Below are positions 43,116 through 51,570 of a stretch of 64,000 nt of DNA, one piece after another. Origin of the DNA: Undibacterium sp049340185 (GTDB lineage: Bacteria; Pseudomonadota; Gammaproteobacteria; Burkholderiales; Burkholderiaceae_D); assembly GCF_049340185.1 (NCBI RefSeq), contig NZ_JBMPPC010000008.1, forward strand, positions 1 through 64,000, read 5' to 3'. Both the position numbers and the translations under genes were made by a program. Each line of letters starts with the position of its first letter. Position 1 is the stretch's first letter. The notes beneath the pieces were generated by a model, which did no database searches, had not been told where the DNA came from, and saw only the letters and a list, made by a program, of their open reading frames with translations.

Positions 43116-43438
43116 TGAGAGCCAATATTTGCATACAGGGCGTGAACATTATTCACGCACATCACTTCTGGCAACGATTGATTGGCTTGATGGGACGTCG
43201 CACTCTTCCAACGGATCAAGGACTATGGTTATCCCCCTGTTCTAGCGTACACACGGGGTTCATGCGGTTTGCTATTGACGTCGTATTTCTGGACAAAGCC
43301 GGAACTATCGTTTCTATCGTTCCCGGTTTACGTCCCTGGCGCGCTGCTATAGCACGCCGCGCGCATTCCTGCCTTGAATTGAGCAGTGGCAATGCCGAGC
43401 GCCTTGGTTTAGAGCCTGGGCAGCAGTTGATTAAGTGA
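43115..43438 (+). CDS. DUF192 family protein
   Basis: Small protein (107 aa) of the DUF192 family. The core is GLMGRRTLPTDQGLWLSPCS, then VHTGFMRFAIDVVFLDKAG and a C-terminal CLELSSGNAERLGLEPGQQL, all matching the family. No signal peptide is present, so it appears cytoplasmic, unlike many longer DUF192 proteins. DUF192 genes recur near Tad/type II secretion loci, but the function is unknown. The one-base stop/start overlap with the upstream pseudopilin gene suggests they act together. Confidence 0.85.
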   Translation: MRANICIQGVNIIHAHHFWQRLIGLMGRRTLPTDQGLWLSPCSSVHTGFMRFAIDVVFLDKAGTIVSIVPGLRPWRAAIARRAHSCLELSSGNAERLGLEPGQQLIK

Positions 43439-43445
43439 CATAACC

Positions 43446-43913
43446 ATGAATATACAAAAAAAAAGTCGAGTTTCATTACACCATGTCGCAAGAATGTTTA
43501 CAGCGGTGTTTTTTATATCGCCATTATTTTGTATCAGTGCAAACGCGGCGATTTATACCTACGTTGATGCCAGTTCTGGCGTCACTATTGTAAGCAACAC
43601 ACCAGCTCGTTCTGCTGCAGACAAGACGACAGACGCGCGGTTGTCACAGTATGCAATCCCGCCGGTGAGTCTTCGGACAGCGGGTAGCACAGTGAACAGT
43701 GCGGTGACAAACATGGCAGCAAATTTCCCCCGCATCAGTGCAGAAGTCCAGAAGGAACGTGATGTCGAACGTAAGGACATTCTACGCAAGGAATTGATGT
43801 CCGAGCAGCAAGCTCTGAGCACGGCCTTGGCGCAGAGGGCGATGGAAGATGTCGTGCATCGCCATCAGATAAACATCGCAGCCCTGAAGCGCGAGCTCGG
43901 GGGTATGCGATAA
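43446..43913 (+). CDS. Exported DUF4124-domain protein
   Basis: Protein of 155 aa with a Sec signal peptide (FTAVFFISPLFCISANA, cut before AIYTYVD). An N-terminal DUF4124 module (AIYTYVDASSGVTIVSNTPA) follows, then a charged helical tail with coiled-coil character (EVQKERDVERKDILRKELMS). DUF4124 occurs in many periplasmic proteins of beta- and gammaproteobacteria without a known activity. It continues the Tad operon after DUF192 with a 7-bp gap. Confidence 0.82.
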   Translation: MNIQKKSRVSLHHVARMFTAVFFISPLFCISANAAIYTYVDASSGVTIVSNTPARSAADKTTDARLSQYAIPPVSLRTAGSTVNSAVTNMAANFPRISAEVQKERDVERKDILRKELMSEQQALSTALAQRAMEDVVHRHQINIAALKRELGGMR

Positions 43914-44038
43914 AGAAGCAAACGAGTTAGTCCTTGATCTGCCATCCGATTTTCGGCGGCAAGAAGAAAAAGTTAAACGAAAAAAAGCAAACGCTCTTTT
44001 ACAAAAAAACAAGTAATGATTTTTTATTGGATAAGTGT

Positions 44039-45925
44039 ATGAAATTGAATGCATTGAATAACAAGTTAGTCGTGATACGTAGTGTACTGGCCAGTATTAC
44101 CGCATTAGCCCTGGTCGCTTGCGGCGGCGGCAGTGGCCCGGCGGGCACGGTTCCAGGAATCAATTCTGGTCAGGGAGTTCCGACAACAAGCTCACAGTCG
44201 CCTAAAGTCACACTCGCTCTGACAGATGTGAATGGTTTGCCTGCAAACAATATGACTGGTGCCAAGCCTTTGTCTGTATCAGCAACGGTAGTGGATGAGC
44301 GTGGTCAGCCGGTCTCCAATACATTGGTGGCATTTAATGTGGATGCATCATTAGCAGTGCTTTCTCCCTCTTCAGGTACGGTCGCCACCGATGCATCTGG
44401 TATCGCAAGAGTCAAAATAACTCCGGCATCAATGAGTGCTGCGGGAGGTGGTTTGCTCAAAGCGGTTGCGATGGTCGGTGACAAGACCGTATTACAGCAA
44501 GTTGTTTTCTCTGTTGGTGCAAGCAAAATCACCCTGAAACTGGTGACACCTACAACGAATACAATGGTTCTAAAAGCCTACGATTCAACCGTTGTGACGA
44601 TGGATGTATATAGCGACGGCGTGCTACTAACCGATCCTGTTTCTCTTTCGATCACGTCTGTGTGCGGTTCTATTGGTAAAGCGATAGTGCCTACCGCTGT
44701 TACGACAATCAATGGTCGCGCCCAATTCGTTTATCGTGATCAAGGTTGCGCCCAGAACGATACACTGATAGCCTCAATGGCAGGTACCGACGCATCTATC
44801 ACGACTAATTTTCAGATCGGCAGTCCTAACATTGCTTCGATTGAAGTTAGCAGCGTCGTGCCTGCCGACCGCTCAATCGTGATCAAAGGCGCGGGTGCCA
44901 GCGGACGTACAGAAACAGCGATCGTCAAATTTAAAGTATTGGATCAATTTGGTAATCCGTTGGCGAATCAACTAGTCACTTTCAACACGATTTCTACCAA
45001 AGCAGTTACCCTGAATAAAACGTCTGACACCACAGACGCATCCGGCCAAGTCGTGACCGTAGTCAATTCCGGTACTGAGCCAACAGCTGTGCGCGTACAG
45101 GCGACTTTACCAAACGGTTTGTCTACTATTTCCGACACCATTTCAGTCACGACAGGCATACCGACACAAGCCGCGTTTTCATTGAGCGCAAAAAGCTACA
45201 ACATCGAAGGCTTCAATTACGATAATACGCAAACAGATGTGAACATCTTGCTAGCCGATCAATTTGGTAACCCTATTGCTGATGGAACTGCTGTTGTATT
45301 CCAAACTGACAGCGGTGCAATTGGCAGCTCTGATCGTGGCGGATGCACGACGGTCAACGGTGGTTGTACAGCAGTATTTCGTAGCCAAAACCCACGCTAT
45401 GCGTCAGATGCAACCGCACCGCAAAAACGGGCAGGTTTAGCCTCTATTACCGTGTCTGCCTCTGACAATAGCAATGTACCGTTGACCGGAAAACTGGCGA
45501 TTTTCCTGAGTGGTAGTTTTGCATCCAACATTACGCGGATTCTGGAAGACGGCTCGTCCTACCCAGTCAATGGCTCAATTGCCTTAACCAATAACGGTTG
45601 CAGCTCTATGCCAGTTCGTCTACGTCTAAGCGATAGCCGCCTGAATCCTTTACCTAGCGGGACAAATCTTTCATCAGGCGCGTTGGATAATCTGGACGTC
45701 AGCGATATTTTTCCGTCAGTCGTTCCAAGTATGAGTCCTCAATTTGTTGGCGGTATCGTGACAGGCGACCAAGGCAGTGTGCACTTTATTCCTGTGAAAC
45801 CAAGTGCAGGCGTCTGCGTAGTTGGTGGCCCGAATCGCACCACAGGCAGTGCTGTGATTCAAGCAACGACGCCCAATGGAAATGTAACTCCACTGGTCAT
45901 CACCATGACCTTCCCAAGCGCCTGA
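44039..45925 (+). CDS. Large lipoprotein with Ig-like (Big_1/invasin-type) repeats
   Basis: Surface or periplasmic lipoprotein (628 aa) with lipobox LALVACGGG (Cys28) and a Gly/Ser/Pro/Thr linker. About five beta-sandwich repeats follow, with the Big_1 signature 'VDERGQPVSNTLVAFNV...T(A)TDASGIARV', repeated as VLDQFGNPLANQLVTFNTIS and LADQFGNPIADGTAVVFQTD. Such repeats make rod-like adhesin stalks. The frame is open back to 43934, but the ATG at 44039 is the start of the lipoprotein signal. Four scattered cysteines in the repeats (CGSIGKA...GCAQND; GGCTT...GGCTA) may form disulfides. It is placed in the Tad operon and could be a pilus-associated adhesin. Confidence 0.85.
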   Translation: MKLNALNNKLVVIRSVLASITALALVACGGGSGPAGTVPGINSGQGVPTTSSQSPKVTLALTDVNGLPANNMTGAKPLSVSATVVDERGQPVSNTLVAFNVDASLAVLSPSSGTVATDASGIARVKITPASMSAAGGGLLKAVAMVGDKTVLQQVVFSVGASKITLKLVTPTTNTMVLKAYDSTVVTMDVYSDGVLLTDPVSLSITSVCGSIGKAIVPTAVTTINGRAQFVYRDQGCAQNDTLIASMAGTDASITTNFQIGSPNIASIEVSSVVPADRSIVIKGAGASGRTETAIVKFKVLDQFGNPLANQLVTFNTISTKAVTLNKTSDTTDASGQVVTVVNSGTEPTAVRVQATLPNGLSTISDTISVTTGIPTQAAFSLSAKSYNIEGFNYDNTQTDVNILLADQFGNPIADGTAVVFQTDSGAIGSSDRGGCTTVNGGCTAVFRSQNPRYASDATAPQKRAGLASITVSASDNSNVPLTGKLAIFLSGSFASNITRILEDGSSYPVNGSIALTNNGCSSMPVRLRLSDSRLNPLPSGTNLSSGALDNLDVSDIFPSVVPSMSPQFVGGIVTGDQGSVHFIPVKPSAGVCVVGGPNRTTGSAVIQATTPNGNVTPLVITMTFPSA

Positions 45926-45947
45926 TTCTCACTGACACAACTGGAAA

Positions 45948-46988
45948 ATGTTAACGCAGAAGCAGGCGAGCGGTTCCGTCAGCGATTGCGTCCAGCCACG
46001 ACATCTCGAGCTCGCCGTTATGGCGAGTCTTGACCAACGCTGGCTGTTGGCAGTCTACCTAATTGTTCCTGCTACAGTACTTACCATCGTGCTGGATCAT
46101 TGGGTGTTTGGGCAAATACTACGTGTCGCTATATTGCCTGTTATGCCAGAGCAGTGGCCACTGTGGGTAATCCTCTTTGGCTTGCCTCACGTGGTGGCAG
46201 GCACGCTGACCATGGCAGATAGTGACTATTTGCGGCACTACCGAAAGCAATTTATCCTACCGCTAATTCTATATAGCACGGTTGCTCTGGCAGGCGTTTT
46301 GGGACCATCCCTAGTGCGTGTTCTGGTACCTGCATGGCTCGGCATCTATACGATCTACCATTTGCTGACGCAGCAGATTGGGTTAAGCTTCACGATGTTA
46401 CGCCCGTCACGCCTGATGCTGTTCTGGAAGTGGATGATCTTACTCACTGGTTTTTTGCTCTATGCCGGAGTGTATGTAGGTGCGAATATTCCTGATGCCA
46501 CCATCGGTGGTTATGATCCGTATGCGCTTTGCGTGATTTTTTCTGGTAGCAGTTTGTTGTTGTTGACAGGGTCTTCTTTTTTTCTGTTAAAGACCGTGAC
46601 TGCGCCCGTCGGCGCACGCTATCTATGGGCGAATGTGGCAATGATAGGGAGTGTGTTTTTTGCGTTTGTTTTCGGATACACGATTTTTATCGTCATCATC
46701 CCACGCGTGATTCACGATCTGACAGCATTTTTAATTTACGCCAACCATGACCGCAACCGGAATGCGTGCACGCCGCACAACTACTTATACCGGCTTACAC
46801 GATCCCTACCATTACCTTTTTTTCTGATCTTGCCTTCAATTTCTATCACACTCGCTTACCTATTACAGGCAAGTCATCATTGGCTGTTTGCAACAATCAT
46901 CTATCTGCTTACCTTCATGCATTACCATACCGAGGCAATTGTATGGCGCCGCCCTAATTTGCACCGGCAGCACCTTAACTTTGCTTGA
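45948..46988 (+). CDS. Multi-pass membrane protein with conserved-looking His clusters, unknown family
   Basis: Integral membrane protein (346 aa, about nine or ten helices). His-rich motifs lie near membrane borders: LFGLPHVVAGT, YLRHYRK, RVIHDLTAFLIYANHDRNRN and FMHYHTEAIVWRR. The arrangement of HD, HD and HYHxE resembles metal sites of membrane di-iron or Brp/Blh-type enzymes, but I do not recognise the family. An alternative start at 46020 would shorten the N-terminus by 24 residues. It lies 22 bp after the Ig-like lipoprotein gene and 18-30 bp before lnt, so it is probably co-transcribed with the Tad locus. Confidence 0.72.
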   Translation: MLTQKQASGSVSDCVQPRHLELAVMASLDQRWLLAVYLIVPATVLTIVLDHWVFGQILRVAILPVMPEQWPLWVILFGLPHVVAGTLTMADSDYLRHYRKQFILPLILYSTVALAGVLGPSLVRVLVPAWLGIYTIYHLLTQQIGLSFTMLRPSRLMLFWKWMILLTGFLLYAGVYVGANIPDATIGGYDPYALCVIFSGSSLLLLTGSSFFLLKTVTAPVGARYLWANVAMIGSVFFAFVFGYTIFIVIIPRVIHDLTAFLIYANHDRNRNACTPHNYLYRLTRSLPLPFFLILPSISITLAYLLQASHHWLFATIIYLLTFMHYHTEAIVWRRPNLHRQHLNFA

Positions 46989-47018
46989 ATTTTCCTTGCT
47001 TCCAGTTTGCATAAGCCT

Positions 47019-48596
47019 ATGTACTCGTACTCAAAAAATTTGAATAACTGGTCCTGGCTGTCGGTAAAGATTCTACTAGCAGTCGTGTTTGGGACTGCAC
47101 TGACGTTATCTTTTGCACCTTCGGACGCCTGGTGGTTTTCACCATTTTGTCTGATGGGTTTATTTCTTTTGCTAGCAGAGACATCCGTATGGCAAGCGAG
47201 TTTGATCGGATTTAGTTTTGGTTTAGGTTGGTTTGCCACGGGTTTTTGGTGGATGGTACCGGCACTGAATCACTATTCTGCAAGTGGTCTAGTATTTTCA
47301 TTTTTCTTAACCAGCATTCTGGTTTTATACCTTAGTCTATTCCCGGCAATAGCCACAGCTCTGTCACGTTATTGCCGCTGGACTCAAACTAAGAACATTA
47401 TCGACACCACGTTACATTGTACGGCGATCGCTATCGTATGGACATCTATGGAATGGTTGCGTGGCTGCCTGTTTGGCGGTATGCCGTGGCTTATAACAGG
47501 TTATGCGCAGGTAAGCGGCCCTTTTTCGGGTTTTGGGCCATTAATCGGCGTGTTTGGGTTGAGTTTTTTAAACGCGCTGATCGCTGCTTTACTGGCCAAC
47601 ATTCTGGGGGATCTAAAAAATTGGAAGAAAAAATGGGTGTTTTGTATCCTCGCGATTGTGAGTATTGGAATGGGGGGACAAGCTCTGCAATCAGTTAGCT
47701 GGACTAGCGATACGGGTCGTAGCTTATCGGTTCGCCTGCTACAGGGCAACCTGTCTCAGCACGAAAAGTTCACTCAAGAAGGCTTCAATCGCGCCTTGTC
47801 ACTATACGGAAATTTAGCCAACAATAGCAATGCTCAATTAACTGTACTCCCTGAAACAGCGTTACCTTTTGAATGGTTTTCTTTGCCAGAAGGTGTAGTA
47901 CCCACTTGGAAAAAAATCGCCCACGACCGCAACACGGCAATCGTGATTGGTACAGTCGTCGCCAAACCTGGCTCATCCGGCGAAACGGACACCACCAATA
48001 GTGCCGTCGTAGTCACACCAGAGAGTAGTGAAAATTCCTACAACTATCGATATGATAAATTTCATCTCGTGCCATTTGGTGAAACGATACCAAGCGGTGC
48101 CGAATGGATAGGCAAACGGTTGAGCTTAAATTTTGGAACGTTTGTTCCTGGAGAAGAAATGCAAAAACCATTGATTTTGCCAGGTGCCATTGTCGCCCTT
48201 AGTATCTGTTTTGAAAATTTATTTGACACAACAATAGCGCGCAAAGCGCAAGATGCAGAAGTAATATTAAATATCACGAATTTCGGCTGGTTCACCGAAA
48301 CTTATGCACCAGCTCAACACTTGCAGGCAGCTAGGATGCGCGCATTGGAAACCGGGCGCTGGTTTATCCAAGGATCGAATACAGGAATGACCGCACTGAT
48401 CGACACGCACGGTATCATTCACGATACATTGCCCGCGGATGTGACGGGCGTATTGGATGGCTCGGTAAAATTATTTACTGGGTCGACTCCATTTATGCGT
48501 TACGGTAATGTGCCTCTACTCATATTTTTTATGTCACTCATGGGGTATCTAGTTTTTCGACCAGTAAAATCAAAGAATGCAACGAAAAAAGTGTGA
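47019..48596 (+). CDS. lnt: Apolipoprotein N-acyltransferase (probable second copy)
   Basis: Inner-membrane enzyme (525 aa) that N-acylates the Cys of lipoproteins. The N-terminal ~200 residues form about six helices; the C-terminal carbon-nitrogen-hydrolase domain carries the triad Glu in TVLPETALPF, Lys in YDKFHLVPFGE and Cys in ALSICFENLF. The chosen ATG is at 47019; a TTG at 47007 adds four residues. Neither start has a clear ribosome-binding site. The usual betaproteobacterial lnt sits beside corC/ybeX, not a pilus operon, so this may be a dedicated paralogue serving the four or so lipoproteins encoded here. That is inference. Confidence 0.88.
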   Translation: MYSYSKNLNNWSWLSVKILLAVVFGTALTLSFAPSDAWWFSPFCLMGLFLLLAETSVWQASLIGFSFGLGWFATGFWWMVPALNHYSASGLVFSFFLTSILVLYLSLFPAIATALSRYCRWTQTKNIIDTTLHCTAIAIVWTSMEWLRGCLFGGMPWLITGYAQVSGPFSGFGPLIGVFGLSFLNALIAALLANILGDLKNWKKKWVFCILAIVSIGMGGQALQSVSWTSDTGRSLSVRLLQGNLSQHEKFTQEGFNRALSLYGNLANNSNAQLTVLPETALPFEWFSLPEGVVPTWKKIAHDRNTAIVIGTVVAKPGSSGETDTTNSAVVVTPESSENSYNYRYDKFHLVPFGETIPSGAEWIGKRLSLNFGTFVPGEEMQKPLILPGAIVALSICFENLFDTTIARKAQDAEVILNITNFGWFTETYAPAQHLQAARMRALETGRWFIQGSNTGMTALIDTHGIIHDTLPADVTGVLDGSVKLFTGSTPFMRYGNVPLLIFFMSLMGYLVFRPVKSKNATKKV

Positions 48597-48655
48597 CGTC
48601 AGTCTGAGTTTTTCACTAGTTTCTTAGTTAAAAGTTGAAGCCACAAAAGTAACGC

Positions 48656-49204
48656 TTATTTATCTCGATGTAGATCATCATCTGAGCGCGCCGCCCAGAC
48701 AGCACGCGTCATGTCGTACACCGCCGTGTCCATCTCATACCATCGTTCGATACCGCGATATTGCATACCTAGTTTTTTCATGACATGGGCAGATCCCTTG
48801 TTATCCTGATGGCAGACAGCGCAGAGCAAGTCGCCTTTGAGGGTATCAAATGCAAAGCTTGCCATGACCTCTGCGGCTTCTGATGCGAAGCCCTGACCCC
48901 ACTTATCCTGACGCAGGCGCCAGCCAATCTCCAGAGGATTGGCCGGATCTCTGCCGAGATGCTGGATGCAGCCAGCACCAATAATCTGCTCGCTCTCCAG
49001 TTCGACAAAGCTCCACCAGGAAAATCCGAACTCTAGCCAGCGTGCTTTGACGCGCTCTATCATGGCGAGCGTGTCATCGCGGGTATCTGCTTTGCCTGTG
49101 ATGTAGCGCATCACCTCAGGATCACTATTCATCGCAAACAAGCCATCGGCATGCGCATCTGTCATCGGTTCCAGGCGTAATCGTTGCGTAGTGAGTATGG
49201 TCAT
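48656..49204 (-). CDS. GNAT acetyltransferase, RimJ/RimL type
   Basis: Cytoplasmic N-acetyltransferase (182 aa) of the RimJ/RimL-like GNAT group. It starts TILTTQRLRLEPMTDAHADG, a standard N-terminus, has the beta-bulge IGAGCIQHLGRDPANPLEIG, and the acetyl-CoA loop LRQDKWGQGFASEAA (Q/RxxGxG/A). The substrate could be a ribosomal protein N-terminus or a small molecule. It is monocistronic, convergent with lnt across 59 bp. Confidence 0.88.
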   Translation of the reverse strand: MTILTTQRLRLEPMTDAHADGLFAMNSDPEVMRYITGKADTRDDTLAMIERVKARWLEFGFSWWSFVELESEQIIGAGCIQHLGRDPANPLEIGWRLRQDKWGQGFASEAAEVMASFAFDTLKGDLLCAVCHQDNKGSAHVMKKLGMQYRGIERWYEMDTAVYDMTRAVWAARSDDDLHRDK

Positions 49205-49294
49205 GTGAGTTAGTTTTTGAGTAAAAAGGTAACCGGAATATTAATGGAGGTGATGCCGTCTATGAGAAAACCCGGGGTGAGGTGCGACATAAAT

Positions 49295-50050
49295 TTACAT
49301 AGGCTTGAAGCGCCATGCATAGGCCTGGCTGACTTTGAGTTTTTCGCTGCAACCGCGTAATTCAACGGTGTATTTACCCATTTCATCCCGATGCGCCTTG
49401 GCGATCGCATCTGCACGCACGACGATGCTGCGATGGATTTGCCAGAACGATTCCGGGTCGAGGCCGTCGACAATTTCTTTCAAAGGCTTGCGTACATGGG
49501 CTTCATCATCGGTGCTGACAACGCGTGTGTATTTTTCATCCGAGCTGAAGAAGAGAATTTTCTCTACCGGGAACATCTTGATCGTATCGCCGACACTGGC
49601 GCTGATCCAGCGTATCCGTTCCGCTGCGGGGGCACGCAGACGCTTGTCTAATTCCAGCATGAGCTGGCTGACATCGGGGGCGACCTGTTTGCTGGCAAAG
49701 CGTTCTTTCAGGCGGGCCACGGCCTCTTTCAAACGTGGGATAGAAACAGGTTTTAACAAATAATCGACAGCACCGGCGGCAAAGGCATCCAGCGCATGAC
49801 TGTCATACGCCGTGGTAAATACCGCATGGCAGCGTCCTTTGATGGCGTGGGCGACATCGAGGCCCGACATGCCTGGCATACGGATATCGAGAAACGCGAT
49901 ATCCGGTGCATGTTGATGAATCGCCTCCAGCGCGTCAGCGCCGTGCTCACATTCAGCCAGAATCACTAACTCTGGCCAGAGCTCGGCTAGCATACGGCGC
50001 AGCTCTTTACGCGGAAGATCTTCGTCGTCAGCAATGATAGCGGTGGTCAT
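49295..50050 (-). CDS. LytTR-family response regulator
   Basis: Response regulator (251 aa) with an N-terminal receiver: acidic pocket DDED (8-11), phosphorylation site Asp55 (FLDIRMPG), Thr80 and Lys100 (YLLKPVSIP). The C-terminal LytTR DNA-binding domain spans about residues 150-250 (KILFFSSDEKYTRVVSTDDE, then FWQIHRSIVVRADAI). LytTR domains bind direct repeats. The gene follows the kinase gene with 13 bp between them, so the two form one two-component system. Target genes are not evident. Confidence 0.92.
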   Translation of the reverse strand: MTTAIIADDEDLPRKELRRMLAELWPELVILAECEHGADALEAIHQHAPDIAFLDIRMPGMSGLDVAHAIKGRCHAVFTTAYDSHALDAFAAGAVDYLLKPVSIPRLKEAVARLKERFASKQVAPDVSQLMLELDKRLRAPAAERIRWISASVGDTIKMFPVEKILFFSSDEKYTRVVSTDDEAHVRKPLKEIVDGLDPESFWQIHRSIVVRADAIAKAHRDEMGKYTVELRGCSEKLKVSQAYAWRFKPM

Positions 50051-50063
50051 AACCTGTCCTTAT

Positions 50064-51452
50064 TTATTGAGTCAGAGGTAAGCGAATGATCGCAGCGACA
50101 CCGCCGTCGGGACGTGCTTTCAGTACCAGTTCAGCACGCTTACTGTACATGGCGCTCAGTCTCTCATGGATATTGGCAAGACCAATACCGCTGCCCGAGG
50201 TCGAGCCGCCAAAACCAACACCGTCGTCGGCGACAACCAGTTCCAGCATCGCTTCGCCTTGCTGCACAATGCTGCGGGCTGTGACGGCGATATGGGCCGG
50301 GCCAATCTTCGGTTCAATACCATGTTTGATCGCATTCTCGACCAGCGAAATCAACATGAGCGGCGGCAAGGCGGCATCGCTCACATCGGACTCCACACTA
50401 AAACTCAGACGTGGGATCCTGGCTTGCATCAACGCCAGATACGCCCGTGCCGCCTCTAGCTGCTGTGCCAGCCGCGCCTGCTCAGAGCTGCCGTCGCTGC
50501 GCATCTGTGGAATCGTGGCGCGCAGGTAATCGACCAGATGATCCACAATCGCCGTTGCACGGGCAGGCTCGGTCAGAATCGCCGAGCGTACGCCCGCCAG
50601 AGTATTGAATAAAAAATGCGGCTCGACCTGCGCGACCAATACCGATAAACGCAATTCTGCCTCGCGCCTGGCACTTTGCTCCAGCTGTAGCTCTTGCAAC
50701 TGCAAGGCCTCCAGCAGACGTTTACGCTGACGAAAAAATAGCCAGAAGTCGATGCCGCCACCGACATAGATCAAGACGCTCGCCATCAGGACAAAACTCA
50801 CGAACTTACCGACCATCACACCGGCATCTGCGGGGTCTTCCTCCTTGTCTTCCACCTCGGCTTTGCTGTCTAAAGACACGGCTGGGCTACTGCTCGCTGA
50901 TGCTGATGCTGATGCTGATGCTGATGCTGATGCTGATGCTGAATTCAGTTTATTGCCCGCATGTTTCGCTTTATTAGCAGGTCCTGACGATGTGCCGATG
51001 CTAATGATGATATTGCCGTCGCCATAAGAAATGTATTTAGCAAGATAACGTGTGCCGTCGAACATGCCGTAACTCACGGCAGCGCCAAGCAGCAAGGTGC
51101 AGATCAGCAGGATGGCTTCTTTGGTTTCTGCATAGGCTTTTTGCCTGACCCATACCGCGCCGGCAGTACCAAGCAAATGTAAGGTAGTAAAGCCCAAGGT
51201 CGTCGGAATCGCGACCGTCAGAAACTTTCGCATATCGGAACTCAGCACCAACGCGATGCCGGTGATCACCACCAGTGCCGGTGCGAGCACGCCAAACCAT
51301 GCCAGAGAACGGTAACGATACCAGGTGCGGGAAAACACAGGATAGTTACGCGCACGGGTTAACCAGGTATCGCTTTGCAGCGAGACTTCTGAGGGCAAGG
51401 GCTGGTCTTGCAAGCGGCGTTCAGTATCAGTATTAGGCGAAATTGATGTCAT
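50064..51452 (-). CDS. LytS/YehU-type sensor histidine kinase with Ser-Ala repeat
   Basis: Membrane-bound kinase (462 aa) of the His_kinase (PF06580) group, partner of the LytTR regulator. Four helices span about residues 50-245. The phospho-acceptor region is VEPHFLFNTLAGV (His279), and the ATP-binding domain has SLVENAIKHGIEPK and DDGVGFGG...GIGLANIHERL. Between helices 3 and 4 lies a Ser-Ala dipeptide run (about residues 171-188), encoded by seven-plus tandem hexamers at 50896-50942. The run is extracytoplasmic or in a loop, so length changes would alter spacing but not frame. Confidence 0.92.
   Translation of the reverse strand: MTSISPNTDTERRLQDQPLPSEVSLQSDTWLTRARNYPVFSRTWYRYRSLAWFGVLAPALVVITGIALVLSSDMRKFLTVAIPTTLGFTTLHLLGTAGAVWVRQKAYAETKEAILLICTLLLGAAVSYGMFDGTRYLAKYISYGDGNIIISIGTSSGPANKAKHAGNKLNSASASASASASASASASSSPAVSLDSKAEVEDKEEDPADAGVMVGKFVSFVLMASVLIYVGGGIDFWLFFRQRKRLLEALQLQELQLEQSARREAELRLSVLVAQVEPHFLFNTLAGVRSAILTEPARATAIVDHLVDYLRATIPQMRSDGSSEQARLAQQLEAARAYLALMQARIPRLSFSVESDVSDAALPPLMLISLVENAIKHGIEPKIGPAHIAVTARSIVQQGEAMLELVVADDGVGFGGSTSGSGIGLANIHERLSAMYSKRAELVLKARPDGGVAAIIRLPLTQ
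50896..50942. repeat. Hexanucleotide tandem repeat GCTGAT inside the kinase gene
   Basis: Seven complete GCTGAT units plus five bases, without a mismatch. On the coding (minus) strand it reads as Ser-Ala codons TCA GCA. The unit of six keeps the frame whatever the copy number. Confidence 0.95.
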
Positions 51453-51570
51453 GGCGATTCCTTACGTTGATGCTGCCAATGTAAGGCAATGAAAGAAGCT
51501 GGTGGAAGATTGCGATGAAATCTGTTCTGGCAGGATGAACCCGCACTAAGTCGGGACGGAAGCAGAGGAC

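Noticed and set aside
49210..49473. 87-aa minus-strand frame overlapping the end of the LytTR regulator gene
   Set aside because: Its N-terminal half is an out-of-frame reading of the LytTR domain; no translation signal.
50896..50942. Short CRISPR-like array
   Set aside because: It is a pure hexamer microsatellite without spacers inside a coding frame. No CRISPR array or cas gene was seen anywhere in the window.
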